Assembly: GCF_051014445.1 (NCBI RefSeq)
Contig: NC_135141.1
Location: 10,478,001-10,542,000 of the forward strand
Length of the DNA: 64,000 nt
Reading direction: 5' to 3'
Source: Colletes latitarsis
Taxonomy: Eukaryota > Arthropoda > Insecta > Hymenoptera > Colletidae
In this document: positions 39,801-51,699 of the stretch, piece by piece
How the letters are laid out: each line of letters starts with the position of its first letter
Position numbering within the stretch: position 1 is the first letter of the stretch
Made by a program: the position numbers and the translations under genes
Notes under the pieces: model-generated
Told to the model about the DNA's origin: nothing
The model's input: the letters and a program-made list of their open reading frames with translations, nothing else
Databases searched by the model: none

Positions 39801-41428
39801 CCTAAGCTGTGTTATCCTCTAAAATATTGATCCAATCCTGGTTTCATTCACTGTTTCAGTGTGGTATCACATTACTACATGATCCAAACCAGAAAAAGCA
39901 CAGGATCTGGTCCACAGGTATGCGAAAGATGCCAAAGTATGAGCCAGATGATTCCAAATCCCAGACCAAAAACAAACCTATCCGGTGTTATCCTTTAAAA
40001 TATTGATCGAGGCCAGGTTTAATTGACTGTTTCAGTGTGGTACCACGTTACTACTTGATCCAAACCAGTAAAACCCTAGGATCTGGCCAACAAGTATGCG
40101 ATAAATGCGAAAGTATGAGCCAGATTATTGCAAATACCAGACATAACCCAGACCTAACCTGTGTTATCCTCTAAAATATTGATGCAATCCAGGTTTAATT
40201 GATTGATTCAGTGTGGTACCACATTACTACGTGATCCAAACTAGAAAAAGCCCAGGATCTGACCAACAAGTATGCGATAAATGCGTAATTATGAGCCAGA
40301 TGAGGGCAAATCCCAGACATAACCCAGACCTAAAGGGTGTTATTCTCTAAAATATACATCGAAACCAGGTTTAGTGGAATGTTTCAGTGTGGTACCACGT
40401 TTCTACGTGATCAAAACCAGAAAAAACACAGGATCTGGCTAACAAGTATGCGAAAGATGCTATAGTATGAGCCTGATGAGGGCAAATCCCAGACATAACC
40501 CTGACCTAACCGGTGTCATCCTCTAAGATATGCATCGGAACCAGGTTTAATTCACTGTTCCAGTGTGGTACGACATTACTACGTGATCCAAACCAGAGGA
40601 AATCCCAGGATCTGGCGAACGAGTATGCGATACATGAGAAAGTATGAGCCAGATGATTCCAAATACCAGTCCTAACACAAACCTAATCGGTGTTACCCTC
40701 TAAAGTATTGATCGAATGCAGGTTTAATTGACTGTTTCAGTGTGGTACCACATTACTACGTGATCCAAACTATAAAGAGCCCAGGATCTTATCAACAAGT
40801 ATGCGAAAAATGCGAAAGTATGAGCCAGATGAGGGCAAATCCCAGACATAAACCAGACCAAACCGGTGTTATCCACTAAAATATAGATCGAAACCAAATT
40901 TAATTGACTGTTTCAGTGTGGTACCACGTTACTACTTGATCCAAAACAGTAAAACCCTAGGATCTGGCCAACAAGTATGCAATAAATGCGAAAGTATGAG
41001 CCAGATGAGGGCAAATCCCAGACATAACCTTGACCTAACCAGTGTTATCATCTAGAATATAGATCGAAACCAGGTTTAATTGACTGTTTCAGTGTGGTAC
41101 CACATAACTACGTGATCCAAACCAGAAAACCCCAGGATCTGGCCAACAGGTATGCGACACATGCGAAAGTATGAGCCAGGTGAGGGCAAATCCCAGACAT
41201 AACCCAGACGAAACCGGTGTTATCCTCTAAAATATAGATCGAATTCAGGTTTAGTGGAAAGTTTCAGTGTGGTACCACGTTTCTACGTGATCAAAACCAG
41301 AAAAGACCCAGGATCTGGCTTACAAGTATGCGAAAGATGCGCTAGTATGAGCCAGATGAGGGCAAGTCCCAGACATAACCCAGACCTAACCGGTGTTATC
41401 CTCTAAAATATAGATCGAATTCAGGTTT
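36823..41428 (+). repeat. Diverged fourth copy of the 25-mer-type HOR (about 26 monomers)
   Basis: Aligns with copy 1 from about 10,651 at offset 26,172-26,173. One extra monomer at about 39,240-39,415 and about two more near 39,780-40,100 raise the offset to about 26,702. It ends at the same AATTCAGGTTTA site as copy 3 and is followed by the same TGGAATG...AAGTTTCTACGTGG sequence. It carries more private changes than copies 1-3 (for example GTGCTACCACG near 37,058 and CGTCTCTACATG near 37,417), so it separated earlier. Confidence 0.8.
37823..38046 (+). repeat. Gene-conversion-like patch inside HOR copy 4
   Basis: In copies 1-3 this place has GGGCGAATCCCGGAC, a GATGCAAGTAAG segment and GAGCGAGATG. 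Here about 220 bp instead match 24,813-25,036 and 31,319-31,542 (GTGAGGGCAAATCCC, ATAGATAGAAACC, GTGTCAATGTGGTATC, AATCCAGAAAAAGCCCGGG). After the patch, alignment to copy 1 resumes with the register shifted by only 1 bp (26,172 to 26,173). Replacement without change in monomer number points to non-crossover conversion. Confidence 0.75.
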
Positions 41429-44400
41429 AGTGGAATGTTTCAGTGTGGTACCAAGTTTCTACGTGGTAAAAACCAGAAAAAACCCAGGTTCTGGCTATTA
41501 AGTATGCGAAAGATGCGATAGTATGAGCCTGATGAGGGCAAATCCCAGACATAACCCTGACCTAACCGGTGTCATCCTCTAAAATAAACATCGAAACCAG
41601 GTTTAATTGACTGTTCCAGTGTGGTACGACATTACAACGTGATCCAAACCAGTGGAAAACCCAGGATCTGGCGAACAAGTATGCGAAAGATGCGATAGTA
41701 TGAGCCTGATGAGGGCAAAGCCCAGACATAACCCTGACCTAACCAGTGTTATCATCTAGAATATAGATCGAAACCAGGTTTAATTGACTGTTTCAGTGTG
41801 GTACCACGTTATTACTTGATCCAAACCAGTAAAACCCTAGGATCTGGCCAACAAGTATGCGATAAATGCGAAAGTATGAGCCAGGTGAGGGCAAATCCCA
41901 GAAATAACCTTGACCTAACCAGTGTCATCCTCTAAAATATTGATCCAATTCAAGTTTAATTGACAGTTTCAGTGTGGTACCACATTACTACGTGATCCAA
42001 ACCAGAAAATCCCAGGATCTGGCCAACAGGTATGCGAAAAATGCGATAGTATGAGCCAGATGTGAGCAAATCCCAGACATAACCCAGACCTAACCGGTGT
42101 TATCCTCTAAAATATTGATCCAATCCAAGTTTAACTGACAGTTTCAGTGTGGTACCAAATTACTACGTGATGCAAACCAGAAAATCTCAGGATCTGGCCA
42201 ACAAGTATGCGATAAGTGCGAAGGTATGAGTCAGATGATTGCTAATACCAGACATAACCCAGACCTAACCTGTGTTATCCTCTAAAATATTGATCCAATC
42301 CAGGTTTAATTGATTGTTTCAGTGTGGTACCACATTACTACCAGATCCAAACCAGAAAACCCCAGGATCTGGCCAACAGGTACGCGAAAGATGCGATAGT
42401 ATGAGCCAGATAATGGCAAATCCCAGACAGAACCCTGACCGAACCGGTATTATCCTCTTAAATATAAATCGAAACCAGGTTTAATTGACTGTGTCAGTGT
42501 GGTACCACATTACCACGTGATCCAAACCAGAAAACCCCGGGATCTGGCCAACAGGTATGCGAAAGATGCGATAGTATGGGCCAGATGAGGGCAAATCCGA
42601 GACATAACCCTGACCTAACCAGTGTTATCCTCTAAAATATTGATCCAATCCAAGTTTAATTGGCAGTTTCAGTGTGGTACCACATCACTACGTGATCCAA
42701 ACCAGAAAACCCCAGGATCTGGCTAACAAGTATGCGAAAGATGCGATAGCATGAGCCTGATGAGGGCAAATCCCAGACATAACCCAGACCAAACCGGTGT
42801 TATCCTCTAAAATATAGATCGAAACCAGGTTTCATTGACTGTGTCAGTGTGGTATCACATTACTACGTGATCCAAACTAGAAAAAGCCCAGGATCTGACC
42901 AACAAGTTTGCGATAAATGCGAAAGTATGAGCCAGATGATTGCAAATACCAGACATAACCCAGACCTAACCTGTGTTATCCTCTAAAATATTGATCCAAT
43001 CCAGGTTTAATTAACTGTTTCAGTGTGGCACCACATTACTACGTGATCCAAACCAGAAGGAAATCCAGGATCTGGCCAACAAGTATGCGATACATGAGAA
43101 AGTATGAGCCAGATGATTCAAAATACCAGTCCTAACACAAACCTAACCGGTGTTACCCTCTAAAGTATTGATCGAATGCAGGTTTAGTTGACTGCTTCAG
43201 TGTGGTACCGCATTACTATGTTATCCAAACCTGAAGAAAGCCACGATCTGGCCAACAAGTATGCGAAAGAATGAGCCAGGTAAGGTCAAATCCCAGACAT
43301 AACCCAGACGAAACCGGTGTTATCCTCTAAAATATAGACAGAAACCAGGTTTAATTGACTGTGTCAATGTGGTATCACATTACTACGTGATCCAAACCAG
43401 AAAAAGCCCGGGATCTGGTCCATAGGTATGCGAAAGATGCCAAAGTATGAGCCAGATGATTCCATATCCCAGACCTAAAACAAACCTAACCGGTGTTATC
43501 CTTTAAAATATTGATCGAGGCCAGGTTTAATTGACTGTTTCAGTGTGGTACCACGTTACTACTTGATCCAAACCAGTAAAACCCTAGGATCTGGCCAACA
43601 AGTATGCGAGAAAATGCGAAAGTATGAGCCAGATGATTGCCAGACCTAACCGGTGTTATCCTCTAAAATATTGATCGAAACCAGGTTTCATTGACTGTGT
43701 CAGTGTGGTATCACATTACTACGTGGTCCAAACTAGAAAAAGCCCAGGATCTGACCAACAAGTATGCGATAAATGCGAAAGTATGAGCCAGATGATTGCA
43801 AATACCAGACATAACCCAGACCTAACCTGTGTTATCCTCTAAAATAATGATCCAATCCAGGTTTAATTGATAGTTTCAGTGTTGTACCACATTACTACAT
43901 GATCCAAACTAGAAAAATCCCAGGATCTGACCAACAAGTATGCGAAAAATGCGAAATTATGAGCCAGATGAGGGCAAATCCCAGACATAACCCAGACCTA
44001 ACAGGTGGTATCCTCTAAAATATAGATCGAAACCAGGTTTAGTGGAATGTTTCAGTGTGGTACCACGTTTCTACGTGATCAAAACCAGATAAAGCCCAGG
44101 ATCTGGCTAACAAGTATGCGAAAGATGCGATAGCATTAGCCTGATGAGAGCAAATCCCAGACATTAACCAGACCAAACCGGTGTTATCCTCTAAAATATA
44201 GATCGAAACCAGGTTCAATTGACAGTTTCAGTGTGGTACCACGTTACTACTTGATACAAAGCAGTAAAACCCTAGGATCTGGCCAAGAAGTATGCGACAA
44301 ATGCGAAAGTATGAGCCAGATGAGGGCCAATCCCAGACATAACCCAGACCTAACCAGTGTTATCCTCTAAAATATTGATCCAATCCAAGTTTAATTGACA

Positions 44401-45211
44401 GTTTCAGTGTGGTACCACATTACTACGTGATCCAAACCAGAAAACCCCAGGAAATGGCCAACATGTATGCGAAAGATGCGATAGTATGGGCCAGATGAGG
44501 GCAAATCCGAGACATAACCCTGACCTAGCCGGTGTTATCCTCTTAAATATTGATCCAATCCAAGTTTAATTGACTGTTTCAGTGTGGTACCAAATTTACT
44601 ACGTGACCCAAACTAGAAAAAGCCCAGGATCTGGCTAACAAGTATGCGAAAGATGCCATAGTATGAGCCTGATGACGGCAAATCCCAGACATACCCCTGA
44701 CCTAACCGGTGTCATCCTCTAAAATATACATCGAAACCAGGTTTAATTGACTGTTCCAGTGTGGTACGACATTACTCCGTGATCCAAACCAGAGGAAAAC
44801 CCAGGATCTGGCGAACAAGTTTGCGATAAATGCGAAAGTATGAGCCGGATGATTGCAAATACCAGACATAACCCAGTCCTAACCTGTGTTATCCTCTAAA
44901 ATGTTGATCCAATCCAGGTTTAATTGACCGTTTCAGTGTGGTACCACAGTACTACGTGATCCAAACCAGAAAAACCCCGGAAATCGCCAACAGGTGTGCG
45001 AAAGATGCGATAGTATGGGCCAGATGAGGGCAAATCCGAGACATAACCCTGACCTAACCGGTGTTATCCTCTTATATATTGATCCAATCCAAGTTTAATT
45101 GACAGTTTCAGTGTTGTACCAAATTACTACGGGATCCAAACTAGAAAAAGCCCAGGATCTGGCTAACAAGTATGCGAAAGATGCGATAGTATGGGCCAGA
45201 TGAGGGCAAAT
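41429..45211 (+). repeat. Mixed, more diverged satellite segment
   Basis: About 21 monomers. 41,429-41,690 follows the start of the 36-mer unit with about one monomer skipped. 42,790 to about 44,030 is a diverged relative of 30,842 to about 32,090 (offset 11,948 at the left, for example the short monomers at 31,308 and 43,256). The remainder has local relatives at 45.4-46.1 kb (ACCACGTGATCC, CCCCGGGATCTGG, TTGGCAGTTTCAG). No unique sequence or gene is visible. Confidence 0.7.
43600..43760 (+). repeat. Monomer with 17 bp deletion between internal direct repeats
   Basis: At about 43,636-43,645 GATTGC is followed directly by CAGACCTAACC. The usual form has GCAAATACCAGACATAACC before that. The missing 17 bp are one copy of the imperfect repeat CAGACATAAC / CAGACCTAAC plus the spacer, as expected for slippage or microhomology-mediated loss. 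It occurs nowhere else that I noticed. Confidence 0.65.
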
Positions 45212-46620
45212 CCCAGACATAACCCAGACCTAACCGGTGTTATCCTTCAGAATATAGATCGAAACCAGGTTTAATTAACTGTTTCAGTGTGGAACCACAT
45301 TACTACGTGATCCAAACTAGAAAAAGCCCAGGATCTGACCAACAAGTATGCGATAAATGCGAAAGTATGAGCCAGATGATTGCAAATACCAGACCTAACA
45401 CAGACCTAACCGGTGTTATCCTCTAAAATATAAATCGAAACCAGGTTTAATTGACTGTGTCAGTGTGGTACCACATTACCACGTGATCCAAACCAGAAAA
45501 CCCCGGGATGTGGCCAACAGGTATGCGAAAGATGCGATAGTATGGGCCAGATGAGGGCAAATCCGAGACATAACCCTGACCTAACCAGTGTTATCCTCTA
45601 AAATATTGATCCAATCCAAGTTTAATTGGCAGTTTCAGTGTGGTACCACATCACTACGTGATCCAAACCAGAAAACCCCAGGATCTGGCTAACAAGTATG
45701 CGAAAGATGCGATAGCATGAGCCTGATGAGGGCAAATCCCAGACATAACCCAGACCAAACCGGTGTTATCCTCTAAAATATAGATCGAAACCAGGTTCAA
45801 TTGACTGTGTCAGTGTGGTACCACGTTACTACTTGATACAAACCAGTAAAACCCTAGGATCTGGCCAACAAGTATGCGACAAATGCGAAAGTATGAGCCA
45901 GATGAGGGCCAATCCCAGACATAACCCAGACCTAACCAGTGTTATCCTCTAAAATATTGATCCAATCCAAGTTTAATTGGCAGTTTCAGTGTGGTACCAC
46001 ATTACTACGTGATCCAAACCAGAAAACCCCAGGAAAGGGCCAACATCTATGCGAAAGATGCGATAGTATGAGCCAGATGAGGGCAAATCCCAGACATAAC
46101 CCTGACCTAAACGGTGTTATCCTCTAAAATGTTGATCCAATCCAGGTTTAATTGACTGTTTCAGTGTGGCACCCACATTACTACGTGACTCAAACTAGAA
46201 AAAGGCCTGGATCTGACCAACAAGTATGCGATAAACGCGAAATTATGAGGCAGGTGAGGGCAAATCCGAGACATAACCCTGACCTAGCCGGTGTTATCCC
46301 CTAAACTATAGATCGAATCCAGGTTTAGTGGAATGTTTCAGTGTGGTACCACGTTTCTACGTGACCAAAACCAGAATAAACCCAGGATCTGGCTAACAAG
46401 TATGCGAAAGATGCGATAGTATGAGCCTGATGAGGGCAAATCCCAGATATAACCCTGATCAAACCGGTGTTATCCTCTTTAATATTGATCCAATCCAGGT
46501 TTAATTGCCTGTTTCAGTGTGGTACCACATTACTAAGTGACCCAAACTAGAAAAAGCCCTGGATCTGACCAACAAGTATGCGATAAATGCGAAATTATGA
46601 GCCAGATGTGGGCAAATCCG

Positions 46621-47324
46621 AGACATAACCCTGCCCTAGCCAGTGTTATCCTCTAAAATATAGATCGAATCCAGGTTTAGTGGAATGTTTCAGTGTGGTA
46701 CCACGTTTCTACGTGATCAAAACCAGAAAAAACCCAGGATCTGGCTAACAAGTATGCGAAAGATGCGATAGTATGAGCCTGATGAGGGCAAATCCCAGAC
46801 ATAACCCTGATCTAACCGGTGTTATCCTCTTAAATATTGATCCAATCCAAGTTTAATTGACAGTTTCAGTGTGGTACCAGATCACTACGTGATCCAAACT
46901 AGAAAAAGCCCAGGATCTGACCAACAAGTATGGGATTAATGCGAAAGTATGAGCCGGATGATTGCAAATCCGAGACATAACCCTGCCCTAGCCAGTGTTA
47001 TCCTCTAAAATATAGATCGAATCCAGGTTTAGTGGAATGTTTCAGTGTGGTACCACGTTTCTACGTGATCAAAACCAGAAAAAACCCAGGATCTGGCTAA
47101 CAAGTATGCGAAAGATGCGATAGTATGAGCCTGATGAGGGCAAATCCCAGACATGACCCTGATCTAACCGGTGTTATCCTCTTAAATATTGATCCAATCC
47201 AAGTTTAATTGACAGTTTCAGTGTGGTACCAGATCACTACGTGATCCAAACTAGAAAAAGCCCAGGATCTGACCAACAAGTATGGGATTAATGCGAAAGT
47301 ATGAGCCGGATGATTGCAAATACA
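46621..47324 (+). repeat. Two-monomer tandem duplication (2 x 352 bp)
   Basis: The dimer starting AGACATAACCCTGCCC at 46,621 is repeated from 46,973. Both copies contain TTTAGTGGAATG, GGTACCAGATCACTACG and TATGGGATTAATGCG. The homologous locus at 59,286 has the dimer once, so the expansion happened after block C was duplicated. One base already differs (CAGACATAACCC versus CAGACATGACCC near 47,155). Confidence 0.85.
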
Positions 47325-47623
47325 AGACCTAACACAAACCTAACCGCTGTAATCCTTTAGAATATAGATCGAAACTAGGTTTAATTAACTGTTTCAGTGT
47401 GGTACCACATTACTACGTGTTCCAAACCAGAAAACCCCAGGATCTGGCCAACAGGAATGCGAAAGATGCGAAAGTATGAGCCAGATCTGCAAATACCAGA
47501 CATAACCCAGACCTTACCTGTGTTATCCTCCAAAATATGGATCCAATCCAGGTTTAATTGACTGTTTCAGTGTGGTACCACATTACTACGTGACCCAAAC
47601 TAGAAAAAGCCCAAGATCTGACC

Positions 47624-48084
47624 AACAAGTATGCGATAAATGCGAAATTATGAGCCAGATGAGGGCAAATCCCACACATAACCAAGACCTAACCTGGTGA
47701 TATCCTCTAAAATATAGATCGAAACCAGGTTTAATTGACTGTTTCAGTGTGGTACCACGATACTACTTGATCCAAACCAGTAAAACCCTAGGATCTGGCC
47801 AACAAGTATGCGATAAATGAGAAAGTATGAGCCAGATGAGGGCAAATCCCAGACATAACCCAGACGTAACCGGTGTTATCCTCTAAAATATAGATCGAAA
47901 CCAGGTTTAATTGACTGTTTCAGTGTGGTACCACATTACTACGTAATCCAAACCAGAAGAAAACCCAGGATCTGGCCAACAAGTATGCGATAAATGAGAA
48001 AGTATGAGCCAGATGAGGGCAAATCCCAGACATAACCCAGACGTAACCGGAGTTATCCTCTAAAATATAGATCGAAACCAGGTT
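47624..48084 (+). repeat. Locally amplified 'ATGAGAAAG / CAGACGTAACCGG' monomers
   Basis: Monomers with ATAAATGAGAAAGTATG and CAGACGTAACCGG occur in close succession (markers at about 47,861, 48,037, 48,915, 49,091, 49,445 and 49,621). The segment 47,624-48,084 recurs at 49,208-49,668, offset 1,584 (nine monomers). This subtype is otherwise seen only in the second block C copy (about 60,177 and 60,353), so it is a local burst. Confidence 0.75.
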
Positions 48085-48680
48085 AAATTGACAGTTTCAG
48101 TGTGGTATCACATTACTACGTGATCCAAACCAGAAAAAGCCTAGGATCTGGTCCACAGGTATGCGAAAGATGCCAAAGTATGAGCCAGATGATTCTAAAT
48201 CCCCGACCCAAAACAAACCTAACCGGTGATATCCTTTAAAATATTGATCGAGGACAGGTTTAATTGACTGCTTCAGTGTGGTACTACATTACTACGTGAC
48301 CCAAACCAGAAAACCCCAGGATCTGGCCAACAAGTATGCGATAAATGCGAAGGTATGAGCCAGATGATTGCAATTACCAGAACTAACCCAGTCCTACCCG
48401 ATGTTATCCTCTAAAATATAGATCGAAACCAGGTTTAATTGACAGTTTCAGTGTGGTACCACATTACTACGTGATTCAAACCAGAAAACTCCAGGATCTG
48501 GCCAACAGGTATGCGAAAGATGCGCTAGTATGAGCCAGATAATGGCAAATCGCAGACATAACCCTGAGCTAACCGGTGTTATCCTCTAAAGTATTGATCG
48601 AATGCTGGTTTAATTGACTGCCTCAGTGTGGTACCGCATTACTACGTTATCCATACCTGAAGAACCCACGATCTGGCCAA

Positions 48681-49680
48681 CAAGTATGCGAAAAATGCGA
48701 AAGTATGAGCCAGATGATGGCAAATCCCAGACATAAGCCAGACCCAACCGGTGTTATCCGCTAAAATATAGATCGAAACCAGGTTTAATTGACTGTTGCA
48801 GTGTTGAACCATATTACTACGTGATCCAAACCAGAAAAAGCCCAGGATCTGGCCAACATGAATGCGATAAATGAGAAAGTATGAGCCAGATGAGGGCAAA
48901 TCCCAGACATAACCCAGACGTAACCGGTGTTATCCTCTAAAATATAGATCGAAACCAGGTTTAATTGACTGTTTCAGTGTGGTACCACATTACTACGTAA
49001 TCCAAACCAGAAGAAAACCCAGGATCTGGCCAACAAGTATGCGATAAATGAGAAAGTATGAGCCAGATGAGGGCAAATCCCAGACATAACCCAGACGTAA
49101 CCGGTGTTATCCTCTAAAATATAGATCGAAACCAGGTTTAATTGACTGTTTCAGTGTGGTACCACGATACTACTTGATCCAAACCAGTAAAACCCCAGGA
49201 TCTGGCCAACAAGTATGCGATAAATGCGAAATTATGAGCCAGATGAGGGCAAATCCCACACATAACCAAGACCTAACCTGGTGATATCCTCTAAAATATA
49301 GATCGAAACCAGGTTTAATTGACTGTTTCAGTGTGGTACCACGATACTACTTGATCCAAACCAGTAAAACCCTAGGATCTGGCCAACAAGTATGCGATAA
49401 ATGAGAAAGTATGAGCCAGATGAGGGCAAATCCCAGACATAACCCAGACGTAACCGGTGTTATCCTCTAAAATATAGATCGAAACCAGGTTTAATTGACT
49501 GTTTCAGTGTGGTACCACATTACTACGTAATCCAAACCAGAAGAAAACCCAGGATCTGGCCAACAAGTATGCGATAAATGAGAAAGTATGAGCCAGATGA
49601 GGGCAAATCCCAGACATAACCCAGACGTAACCGGAGTTATCCTCTAAAATATAGATCGAAACCAGGTTTAATTGACTGTT
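48681..49680 (+). repeat. Locally expanded segment between blocks C and D
   Basis: About six monomers, mostly of the CAGACGTAACCGG type. The corresponding interval in the second copy (61,004-63,225) is about 1.2 kb, or seven monomers, longer and has different content, so the middle of this duplication was rebuilt independently in each copy. It includes the second copy of 47,624-48,084 at 49,208-49,668. Confidence 0.72.
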
Positions 49681-50455
49681 TCAGTGTGGTACCACGTTAC
49701 CACGTGATCCAAACCAGAAAAAGCCCAGGATCTGGCCAACAGGTAATCGAAAGATGCGACACTGTGAGCCAGATGAGGGCAAATCCCAGTCATACCCCAG
49801 ACCTAACCGGTGTTATCCGCTAAAATATAGATCGAAACCAGGTTTAATTGACTGTTGCAGTGTTGAACCATATTACTACGTGATCCAAACCAGAAAAAGC
49901 CCAGGATCTGGCCAACATGAATGCGAAAGATGCGAAAGTATGAGCCAGATGATGGCAAATTCCAGACCTAACCCAGACCAAACCGGTGTTATCCTCTAAA
50001 ATATTGTTCGAATCCAGGATTAGTTGACAGTTTCAGTGTGTTACCAAATTTCTACGTGATCCAAACCAGAAAACCCCAGGATCTGGCCAACAAGTATGCG
50101 ATAAATGCGAAAGTATGAGCCAGATGTGGGCAAATCCCAGACCTAATAACCCAGACCTAACCGGTGTTAACATCTAAAATATTGAACCAATCCAGGTTTA
50201 ATTGACTGTTTCAGTGTGGTACCACATTTACTACGTGATCCAAAATAGAAAAAGGCCAGGATCAGAACAACAAGTATACGGAAAATGCGAAAGTATGAGC
50301 CAGATGATTGCAAATACCAGACCTAACACAAACCTAACCGGTGTTATCCTTTAGAATATAGATCGAAACCAGGTTTAATTAACTGTTTCAGTGTGGTACC
50401 ACATTACTACGTGACCCAAACCAGAAAACCCCAGGATCTGTCCGACATGTATGCG
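49681..50455 (+). repeat. Duplicated block D, copy 1
   Basis: Matches 63,226-64,000 at offset 13,545. Shared rare features are GGTAATCGAAAGATGCGAC, TGCAGTGTTGAACCATATT, GGCCAACATGAATGCG and ATATTGTTCGAATCC. The match is still running at the right edge of the window, so the real block is longer. Its right part overlaps the CTAATAACCC block that is also at 28.2 and 34.7 kb. Confidence 0.84.
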
Positions 50456-51050
50456 AAAGATGCGATAGTATGAGCCAGATGATTGGAAATCCCAGACCAA
50501 ACCCAGACCTAACCAGTGTTATCCTCTAAAATATTGATCCAATCCAAGTTTAATTGACAGTTTCAGTGTGGTACCACATTGCTACGTGATCCAAACCAGA
50601 AAACCCCAGAAAATGGCCAATAGGTATGCGAAAGATGCGATAGTATGAGCCAGATGAGGGCAAATCCCAGACATAACCCTGAGCAAACCGGTGTTATCCT
50701 CTAAAATATAGATCGAATCCAGGTTTAGTGGAATGTTTCAGTGTGGTACCACGTTTCTACGTGATCAAAGCCAGAGGAAAGCTCAGGATCTGGCGAACAA
50801 GTTTGCGATAAATGCGAAAGTATGAGCCAGATGTGGGCAAATCCCAGACATAACCCAGACCTAACCGGTGTTATCCTCTAAAATATTGATCCAATCCAAG
50901 TTTAATTGACAGTTTCAGTGTGGTACCAAATTACTACGTGATCCAAACTAGAAAAAGCCCAGGATCTGACCAACAAGTATGCGATACATGAGAAAGTATG
51001 AGCCAGATGTTTCCAAATACCAGTCCTAACACAAACCTAACCGGTGTTAC
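50130..51050 (+). repeat. CTAATAACCC block, copy 3
   Basis: Same run of five variant monomers as 28,170-29,090 and 34,676-35,596, ending at about 51,052 where TACCCTCTAAAG is replaced by TACCCTCTGAAATATAG. Minor differences include ACCAAACCCAG for ACCGAACCCAG near 50,496. Its presence here links the right half of the window to the 36-mer units. Confidence 0.8.
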
Positions 51051-51699
51051 CCTCTGAAATATAGATCGAAACCAGGTTAAGTTGACTGTTTCAATGTGGT
51101 ACCTCGTTACTACTTGACCCAAACCAGTAAAACCCTAGGATCTGGCTAACAAGTATGCGATAAATGCGAAAGTATGAGCCAGATGAGGGAAAATCCCAGA
51201 CATAACCCAGACATAACCAGTGTTATCCTCTAAAATATTGATCCAATCCAAGTTTAATTGACAGTTTCAGTGTGGTACCAAACTACTACGTGATCCAAAC
51301 CAGAAAACCCCAGGAAATGGCCAATAGGTATGCGAAAGATGCGATAGTATGAGCCAGATGAGGGCAAATCCCAGACATAACCCTGACCAAACCGGTGTTA
51401 TCCTCTAAAATATAGATCGAAACCAGGTTAAGTTGACTGTTTCAGTGTGGTACGACACTACTACGTGATCGAAACCAGAGAAAAACCAGGATCTGGCGGA
51501 CAAGTTTGCGATAAATGCGAAAGTATGAGCCAGATGAGGGCAAATCCCAGACATAAGCCAGACCTAACCGGTGTTATCCTCTAAAATAATCATCCAATCC
51601 AAGTTTAATTGACTGTTTCAGTGTGGTACCACATTTGTACGTGATCCAAACCAGAAAAAACCCAGGATCTGGCCAACATGTATGCGAATGATGCGAAAG

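Larger units (their letters stand above)
45212..48680 (+). repeat. Long duplicated block C, copy 1
   Basis: Matches 57,877-61,003 at offset 12,665, dropping to 12,313 after a two-monomer duplication present only here, then 12,315 after a 2 bp deletion near 47,486 (CCAGATCTGC versus CCAGATGATTGC). Point differences include TACGTG/TACGCG near 45,306, GGGATGTGG/GGGATCTGG near 45,508, GAGGGC/GAGTGC near 46,081 and GACC/GATC near 46,363. These are more differences per kb than in the 25-mer triplet, so this pair is older. Confidence 0.83.
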
